Shown: piece by piece, positions 54,721 through 60,242 of the stretch
How positions within the stretch are numbered: position 1 is the first letter of the stretch
Layout of the letters: each line of letters starts with the position of its first letter
Assembly (NCBI GenBank): GCA_012270125.1
Contig: JAAXIY010000054.1
Location: 8,420 to 68,661 of the forward strand
Direction of reading: 5' to 3'
Origin: Paracoccaceae bacterium
Lineage (GTDB): Bacteria; Pseudomonadota; Alphaproteobacteria; Rhodobacterales; Rhodobacteraceae
DNA length: 60,242 nt
The notes under the pieces: generated by a model
Database searches by the model: none
What the model was told of the DNA's origin: nothing
What the model saw: the letters and a program-made list of their open reading frames with translations, nothing else
Position numbers and translations under genes: made by a program

Positions 54721-56780
54721 TGCCTGATTTACTAATTGAATTATTATCTGAAGAAATACCTGCGCGGATGCAACGAAGAGCTTCGCTAGATTTTGAAAAG
54801 TTACTCACAGATGGTATTTCAGAGTTGGGTTTGTCATATGAAAGTTCTGCTGCCTTCACTACTCCTAGACGTTTGGTTTTAGTGTTAGAGAATGTTTCAA
54901 GTAAAAGTCTTAGCCGCTCTGAGGAGAAAAGGGGACCTAGAACAGATGCTCCAGAAAAAGCAATTCAAGGTTTTTTAAAAAGTACTGGTTTTGACCTAAG
55001 CCAACTTGAGATACGACAAGAGAAAAAAGGTGAATTTTATTATGCAACTTTTCAAACCAAAGGGCGTGAAGCGGCAGAAGTTATATCGGTTGTTTTAGAA
55101 AAAATAATTCGAAACTTTCCCTGGCCTAAATCTATGCGATGGGGGGAGACCTCATTAAAATGGGTTCGGCCACTGCATTCTATCGTCTGCATTTTGTATG
55201 ATGATGATGGCTCTAAAATCGTTGATATAAATATTGAAGGTATTTCCTCTGGAGATAAGACATATGGCCATCGTTTCATGGGAAGTGGTGAGTTTTCGGT
55301 CACTTCTTTTGAAGACTATGCTGCAAAATTAAAAAAGAATTATGTGGTGCTAGACCCCTCAGAACGGGCAGAAATAATCTTACAGGAAATGAAAAATCAA
55401 GCTTTTGCCCAGGGGCTGGAACTAATTAATGATCCTAGTTTGTTAAATGAAGTGGTTGGTTTGATTGAGTGGCCAGTCGTTTTATTAGGAAAATTAGAAG
55501 ATGAATTTCTTGCGTTACCTGCTGAAGTTTTACAGACATCAATGAGAGAGCACCAAAAGTTTTTTTCAATTCGAAACCCTAAGGACAACAAAGTCGTACA
55601 GTTTGCAACTGTCGCTAATCGTGAAACGCCTGATGGCGGGTCAACGATCCTTACTGGTAATCAAAAAGTTTTGTCAGCTCGATTATCTGACGCAAAGTTT
55701 TTTTGGGATAATGATCTTAGAACAATTAAAACTGATGGTCTTGATATTTGGTTGGAAAAATTAAAGAAGGTAACTTTCCATAACAAGTTAGGTAGTCAGT
55801 TTGAACGTGTCGAACGTATTATTAATTTATCCGAAATAATCGCTAAAAAAATCGGTTGTGATCCGAAGCTGGCAAAAGATGCGGCTTACATATCTAAGGC
55901 AGATTTGTCATCGGAAATGGTATATGAATTTCCTGAATTGCAAGGGATCATGGGGACATATTATGCTAAAAAAGCAGGTTATGCAGCCAGCGTATCAGAA
56001 ACCTGCAAAGATCATTACGCTCCGTTGGGCCCGAGCGATGAAGTGCCCGGTTCACCAATTTCTACCGTTGTGGCTCTGGCTGATAAAATTGATACGCTGA
56101 CAAATTTTTGGGCCATTGAAGAAAAGCCAACAGGTTCTAAGGATCCTTTTGCGTTGAGAAGAAGTGCTTTGGGAATGATCCGAATTATAATCGAAAATGA
56201 CATCAGAATTTCTTTGTCAGAGATTTTAGCACTGGGTAATAAAAAAGCGGATATAGAAGATCTGAAAGAGTTTATTTATCAGAGAATGAAGGTCTTCTTA
56301 CGCGAAAAAGAACTCAGACACGATATAATTGATGCTTGTCTATCAATTGATAAAGAGGATGATCTGGCCCTTTCTGTTAAAAAGTCGTTTGCTTTAATGG
56401 AATTTATTAAGACTAGCGATGGATCTAATCTGATACAGGGTTTTAAACGAGCAAACAATATTTTGCTCCAAGCGGAAAAGAACGATGGTGTTGAGTATTC
56501 TTTTGGCGCAGATTTAAAATATGCAAAAGAGGATGCTGAGCTTAATCTATTTTCTGTATTAGATAGTGAAGAAGTTAAGATTAAAGCTTCTTTGGAGCGG
56601 GAAGATTTTGTTGAAGCCATGAATTCAATGGCTAATTTAAGAGCGCCCATTGATAGTTTTTTTGAAACCGTTCAAATCAATTCTGACGTAGATCACATTA
56701 GGCGCAACAGGTTAAATTTGTTATCTCGAATTTGCAAACTTTGTTTATCAGTTGCGGATCTAACTAAAGTTGAAGGGTAA
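54720..56780 (+). CDS. glyS: Glycyl-tRNA synthetase beta subunit
   Basis: The 686-residue protein starts PDLLIELLSEEIPARMQRRA, the invariant GlyS N terminus, and contains FPWPKSMRWGETSLKWVRPL, TYGHRFMGSGEF, LLGKLEDEFLALPAEVLQTS MREHQKFF in sequence, YEFPELQGIMGTYYAKKAGY and the C-terminal anticodon-type domain with DPFALRRSALGMIRI. It binds and positions tRNA-Gly. Its ATG overlaps the upstream stop by one base. The dikinase gene follows after 66 bases. Confidence 0.97.
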   Translation: MPDLLIELLSEEIPARMQRRASLDFEKLLTDGISELGLSYESSAAFTTPRRLVLVLENVSSKSLSRSEEKRGPRTDAPEKAIQGFLKSTGFDLSQLEIRQEKKGEFYYATFQTKGREAAEVISVVLEKIIRNFPWPKSMRWGETSLKWVRPLHSIVCILYDDDGSKIVDINIEGISSGDKTYGHRFMGSGEFSVTSFEDYAAKLKKNYVVLDPSERAEIILQEMKNQAFAQGLELINDPSLLNEVVGLIEWPVVLLGKLEDEFLALPAEVLQTSMREHQKFFSIRNPKDNKVVQFATVANRETPDGGSTILTGNQKVLSARLSDAKFFWDNDLRTIKTDGLDIWLEKLKKVTFHNKLGSQFERVERIINLSEIIAKKIGCDPKLAKDAAYISKADLSSEMVYEFPELQGIMGTYYAKKAGYAASVSETCKDHYAPLGPSDEVPGSPISTVVALADKIDTLTNFWAIEEKPTGSKDPFALRRSALGMIRIIIENDIRISLSEILALGNKKADIEDLKEFIYQRMKVFLREKELRHDIIDACLSIDKEDDLALSVKKSFALMEFIKTSDGSNLIQGFKRANNILLQAEKNDGVEYSFGADLKYAKEDAELNLFSVLDSEEVKIKASLEREDFVEAMNSMANLRAPIDSFFETVQINSDVDHIRRNRLNLLSRICKLCLSVADLTKVEG

Positions 56781-56846
56781 AGTTTCCAAATTTCTTGCCT
56801 GAACAAAAAAAAGCATTTACGGTTTCACGTCAAGGAGAGTGCCGCA

Positions 56847-59396
56847 GTGCAGCAAAATTTTGAAAACTATGATCTGATTACACCTACGGCTAGAATATCT
56901 ACGCCAACTCATGGTGGTCGTGCAAAATGTTTACAACGACTGGTAAGATTGGATTTGCCAGTCCCCAAAACGGTGGCTCTCTCATTTGACGCAATCAAGT
57001 CGATAGTTGCTGGTAAGATGCCAGATTTAATGAATATACTTTCACACTTCAATCCAACCGATACTTTGTGTGTTAGACCTTCGTCTGAAAGCCTTGATTG
57101 GGGTGGACCCGGAGCTGTCCTAAATATCGGTATGAATGATGAGAGATGTTCGCATTTATCAAAACATATTGGGGAGAAATCAGCATCAGAATTATATTTT
57201 AGGTTTATACAAGCTTATTCTGTAAATGTTGCCCGCTTGGATCCAGATGTATTTGATCACATAACGCGCGCAAACGGAAATTCCGTAAGTGCTGCTCTTG
57301 CAGCTTACAAAGATGAAATGGATGAAAGTTTTCCACAGTCTATCGAGCATCAACTATCAGAAGTTCTTCGATCGATGGCTCGAGCATGGGAAGGAACTTC
57401 TGCCCGCTTACTTAGAGAAGCAAAAGGCGCGCCTGCTGATGCCGGCCTAGGATTAGTCATTCAGAAAATGGCTTTTGGAGTTGGCGATGGCGAAAGTGGA
57501 TCAGGTGTTTTGCAATTAGTAAATAGTGATACTGGGCAACCCCAAATAACAGGGCGATATCTAAGACAAAGTCAAGGGCGTGAGTCTCTGTCTGACAAGC
57601 AAGGTGCGCTATATCTGACCCGTGATGCTAGAGGCCCATCTCTGGAAACGGAAGAGACTAGTATTTTTAAAGAGCTTATAAAAAAAGCAGAATTGATGCG
57701 AAAAAAATTGCGTGAAGAAATGCAAATAGAATTCACAATTGAAAATGGACAATTGCACATTTTGGATGGAATTCGAGTAACGAGAAGACCACGAGCAGCA
57801 GTCACAATAGCTGTAAGCTTGGCAAAAGATAAAATAATCACCAAAGAAGAAGCCCTCATGAGAGTAGACCCGCGTGCCGTTGGTGAATTATTACACAGGC
57901 AAATTGATCCAAACGCTGAGAGAAACATTCTTGCGAAAGGCGTAGCGGCAAGTCCGGGAGCTGCAACTGGTATAGTAGTTTTTTCTGCCTCAGCTGCACA
58001 ATCATGTGCTGCTCGTGGTGAAGCCTGTATCTTAGTACGTCGTGAAACTAGTCCAGAGGATATACGCGGGATGCATGCTGCGGCTGGGGTTTTAACAGAA
58101 AGAGGAGGGATGACGAGCCATGCAGCTGTAATAGGACGTGGGCTCGGACTTCCCTGTGTTGTAGGCGTTTCTGAAATTAATTTTAAATCAAACAATAAGG
58201 CTTTTTCAATTTCCGATGGGCCTATCTTTAAAGAGGGTGATTTAATTACAATTGATGGAACATTGGGGCATATCTTGGGCGGATCACCGAAAATGATCGA
58301 AGCAGCATTAGATGACTCTCTTAAATTGATGTTGGATTGGGCAGAAGAAGCTGGGGACATAAAGGTGCGCGCAAATGCGGATACTCCAAGCGAAGCAAAA
58401 ACTGCTCAAAATTTCAACGCACAAGGTATTGGGCTTTGCCGAACAGAGCATATGTTTTTTGAGTCAGATCGCCTAACTTTAATGCGGGAAATGATTTTTG
58501 CAGATGATAGAGAAGAGCGCAGAGCCGTGTTGGATAGATTGCTGCCAATGCAAAGATCAGATTTTCTTGAGCTTTTTACTCTAATGAAAGGACTCCCTGT
58601 TTGTATTAGGCTTTTTGATCCACCTCTGCATGAGTTCTTGCCAAATGACCGAGATGGTATGCACGATTTAGCAGAAGCTCTAGATTTGCCACTCTCGCGC
58701 GTTGTTAGTAGAATAGAAACTTTAGCAGAGTACAATCCCATGCTAGGAATGCGTGGTGTACGAGTAGGTGTAACAGTTCCTGAAATATATGAAATGCAAG
58801 CCAGAGCAATTTTCGAGGCAACTGTCGAAGCAACAAAAAATGGTACTCCAGTAGTTCCAGAAATAATGATTCCCCTTGTCTCTGCTAAAAGAGAAGTCGA
58901 GTTAGTTAGGGCAAGAATTGATGGCATAGCCTCTATGGTTCGAGGTGAAACAGCAACGGAATTTGATTATCGACTTGGAATCATGGTTGAGACGCCTAGA
59001 GCTGCTCTACGAGCAGATGACATAGCGTTAAATTCTGCATTTTTAAGCTTTGGAACTAATGATTTGACGCAAATGACCTACGGTCTTTCTCGGGATGATG
59101 CGGGTCGATTTATGTCTGACTACGTTCAACAGGGAGTTTTCCCGGAAGACCCCTTTCATACTCTAGATATCGACGGTGTTGGCGAATTATTGAAAATGGG
59201 TGTAACGAGAGCCCGAAATGTTAAAAGTGATATTCTTTTGTCTATTTGTGGCGAACATGGCGGCAGTCCCGAGTCGATTGCTTTTTGTAGAGAAATTGGG
59301 ATGGACTATGTATCTTGCTCTCCTTTTAGAGTGCCAGTCGCTAAATTAGCAGCTGCGCAATTAGCAATAAAGGACCGTATTGATACTTCTAAATAA
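56847..59396 (+). CDS. ppdK: Pyruvate phosphate dikinase-type enzyme with divergent N-terminal ATP-grasp domain
   Basis: The 849-residue protein has the central phosphohistidine domain (ERGGMTSHAAVIGRGLGLPC, catalytic His425) and the C-terminal PEP/pyruvate barrel (GIGLCRTEHMFFESDR, MLGMRGVRVGV, SFGTNDLTQMTYGLSRDDAG, catalytic Cys801 in SICGEHGGSPES). These fit PPDK, which interconverts pyruvate and PEP. The N-terminal nucleotide-binding domain is less typical: HGGRAKCLQRLVRLDLPVPK replaces the usual GGKGANLAEM entry, and VRPSSESLDWGGPGAVLNIG the usual VRSGA...MPGMMDTVLNLG. The length is some 25-50 residues below canonical PPDK. The GTG at 56847 has AAGGAG nine bases upstream. A related dikinase specificity cannot be excluded. 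Confidence 0.85.
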   Translation: MQQNFENYDLITPTARISTPTHGGRAKCLQRLVRLDLPVPKTVALSFDAIKSIVAGKMPDLMNILSHFNPTDTLCVRPSSESLDWGGPGAVLNIGMNDERCSHLSKHIGEKSASELYFRFIQAYSVNVARLDPDVFDHITRANGNSVSAALAAYKDEMDESFPQSIEHQLSEVLRSMARAWEGTSARLLREAKGAPADAGLGLVIQKMAFGVGDGESGSGVLQLVNSDTGQPQITGRYLRQSQGRESLSDKQGALYLTRDARGPSLETEETSIFKELIKKAELMRKKLREEMQIEFTIENGQLHILDGIRVTRRPRAAVTIAVSLAKDKIITKEEALMRVDPRAVGELLHRQIDPNAERNILAKGVAASPGAATGIVVFSASAAQSCAARGEACILVRRETSPEDIRGMHAAAGVLTERGGMTSHAAVIGRGLGLPCVVGVSEINFKSNNKAFSISDGPIFKEGDLITIDGTLGHILGGSPKMIEAALDDSLKLMLDWAEEAGDIKVRANADTPSEAKTAQNFNAQGIGLCRTEHMFFESDRLTLMREMIFADDREERRAVLDRLLPMQRSDFLELFTLMKGLPVCIRLFDPPLHEFLPNDRDGMHDLAEALDLPLSRVVSRIETLAEYNPMLGMRGVRVGVTVPEIYEMQARAIFEATVEATKNGTPVVPEIMIPLVSAKREVELVRARIDGIASMVRGETATEFDYRLGIMVETPRAALRADDIALNSAFLSFGTNDLTQMTYGLSRDDAGRFMSDYVQQGVFPEDPFHTLDIDGVGELLKMGVTRARNVKSDILLSICGEHGGSPESIAFCREIGMDYVSCSPFRVPVAKLAAAQLAIKDRIDTSK

Positions 59397-59481
59397 ACCG
59401 GGTATACACCTCTTGAAAAGTTAAGACAGCACAACATATTGCCACGACTGCTGAATATAACACAAAATAAGGTATTATAAA

Positions 59482-60117
59482 TTGTCAGCATTGTCTAAGT
59501 TTGTTGTATTAGTTTGCATAGGTTTATTCCCGCAACTTATACTCGCAGATAAGCAAAAGAAGGTTTTTGAGCAACTTGAAAACTTTGAACAAAAAAAAAT
59601 CAGAAACTTAGAACCGTGGGATGTTGCCCATGTGTTTGGGCTCACCAAAGTAAGACGACCCTCTGATTGGACAACTTCAAAATTACTATCTCTTCCTGTT
59701 CCTAAAACTGGGAAGCAAATGTCGTGCCTCGCAGAAGCTTTATATTTTGAGGCGCGAGGAGAACCAATACAAGGCCAACTAGCCGTTGGAGAAGTTGTTT
59801 TAAATCGAGTTGAGGATCCACGCTATCCAAACTCAATATGCAAAGTTATCAATCAAGGTACTGGTAGAAGATTTGCTTGCCAATTTACATATACCTGTGA
59901 TGGAAAATTAGAAACGATACATGAGCGAAAAGCTTATGAAGTGTCTTTAAAAATTGCAAAGATTTTGATGACAACCCATGAAAGAAATTTGACAAAAGGA
60001 TCAACTCATTATCACTCAAATTACGTTAACCCGAAGTGGTCTAGGAAGTTTGAAAGAGTTGCCAAATATGGTCGTCATATTTTTTACAGGCAGCCAAGGC
60101 AAGTATCTCTGAGGTAA
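59482..60117 (+). CDS. SleB-type cell wall hydrolase (Hydrolase_2), exported
   Basis: The 211-residue protein has a short hydrophobic N terminus ([16 protein letters not shown]) that looks like a signal peptide, and a Hydrolase_2 domain from about residue 75. That domain has [20 protein letters not shown] with the catalytic glutamate, [30 protein letters not shown] and [14 protein letters not shown]. The family cleaves glycan strands of peptidoglycan. The start is taken as TTG at 59482, giving the signal peptide; AAGG lies 11 bases upstream and no better-placed ATG or GTG is seen. It stands alone after ppdK and is not a sporulation gene here. Confidence 0.87.
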   Translation: MSALSKFVVLVCIGLFPQLILADKQKKVFEQLENFEQKKIRNLEPWDVAHVFGLTKVRRPSDWTTSKLLSLPVPKTGKQMSCLAEALYFEARGEPIQGQLAVGEVVLNRVEDPRYPNSICKVINQGTGRRFACQFTYTCDGKLETIHERKAYEVSLKIAKILMTTHERNLTKGSTHYHSNYVNPKWSRKFERVAKYGRHIFYRQPRQVSLR

Positions 60118-60213
60118 TTGTGACGCAGAATGCTGTCGTAAAGACGTGTCCTTGCCCCATATACAAGAGAAAAGGTGTTTATCTAACACACATGATCAAT
60201 ATCTGGTGGTGTT

Positions 60214-60242
60214 ATGAGTAGCGAAATACATTTAGCATTTGC
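60214..60242 (+). CDS. Possible start of a further gene (partial)
   Basis: An ATG at 60214 opens a frame that continues to the right edge (SSEIHLAF after the initiator). A GGTGGT stretch lies before it. Only nine codons are visible, too few to identify a family, and the start itself is uncertain. Confidence 0.25.

Noticed and set aside
57572-58360. Long open frame on the minus strand inside ppdK (262 codons)
   Set aside because: It is antisense to a highly conserved domain, has low-complexity Ser/Ala composition and no recognisable domain, so it is a shadow frame.

Overview
The window is a densely packed chromosomal segment of an AT-rich alphaproteobacterium, most likely a marine Rhodobacterales (Roseobacter-type) lineage with a small, low-GC genome. 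This is inferred from gene content and order: rpoH beside an RluA-type gene, a PhaZ-PhaC-PhaP-PhaR block with TGC-rich PhaR boxes, glyQ-DUF6446-glyS, purA-DUF2842, hflKC-DUF2065-degP, ftsY-EamA-ispZ and a SAM-II riboswitch on metZ. No rRNA, tRNA, insertion sequence, prophage or CRISPR array was recognised. No gene-free stretch exceeds about 190 bases, and the longest one (49103-49292) holds the riboswitch.

Layout. 1-2316: end of a pseudouridine synthase, heat-shock sigma factor rpoH and a Gfo/Idh/MocA oxidoreductase. 2323-6638: polyhydroxyalkanoate cycle, with the depolymerase divergent from the synthase, then phasin and the repressor PhaR, each promoter carrying PhaR-type sites. 6648-14719: one long minus-strand run that reads as uptake and gamma-glutamylation of an amine or amino acid. 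It has a polar amino acid ABC transporter (ATPase, binding protein, two permeases), two glutamine-synthetase-like ligases around a class I amidotransferase, and a PuuB-like oxidase. 14840-18565, minus: PhnD-like protein, TerB, DUF1330, CTP synthase (probable AUA start) and SecG.

18672-24845: three-gene cobalt-type nitrile hydratase set, purA, DUF2842, a choline-dehydrogenase-type GMC enzyme and a convergent Bcr/CflA exporter. 25020-32495: propionyl-CoA to succinyl-CoA block (pccB, unknown protein, pccA, DUF4174, methylmalonyl-CoA mutase) and thiN. 32532-36207: serine dehydratase, rpiA, glutathione reductase. 36277-40071: membrane protein quality control (hflK, hflC, DUF2065, degP) behind a strong sigma-32-like promoter; rpoH in the same window could drive it. 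40120-42756: a C-terminal relic of error-prone polymerase DnaE2, an adrenodoxin-type ferredoxin, a MOSC protein and purD.

42876-49102: xseA, a NuoE-NuoF-type fused formate dehydrogenase subunit with no catalytic subunit next to it, ftsY, an EamA transporter and ispZ. 49170-53162: SAM-II riboswitch plus terminator, metZ, folE2, trkH. 53279-60117: glyQ, DUF6446, glyS, a pyruvate-phosphate-dikinase-type enzyme with an unusual N-terminal domain, and a SleB-type cell wall hydrolase; another gene may begin at the right edge.

Taken together this is core and streamlined-accessory metabolism of a heterotroph that stores carbon as PHA, uses propionyl-CoA-yielding compounds and scavenges nitrogenous organics (amines, amino acids, nitriles, choline-like alcohols). 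The points most worth following are the riboswitch with its mutually exclusive helices, the AUA start of pyrG, the DnaE2 relic, the orphan formate dehydrogenase subunit and the two-ligase gamma-glutamylation operon. I did not find a clearly new multi-gene defence or mobile system here.
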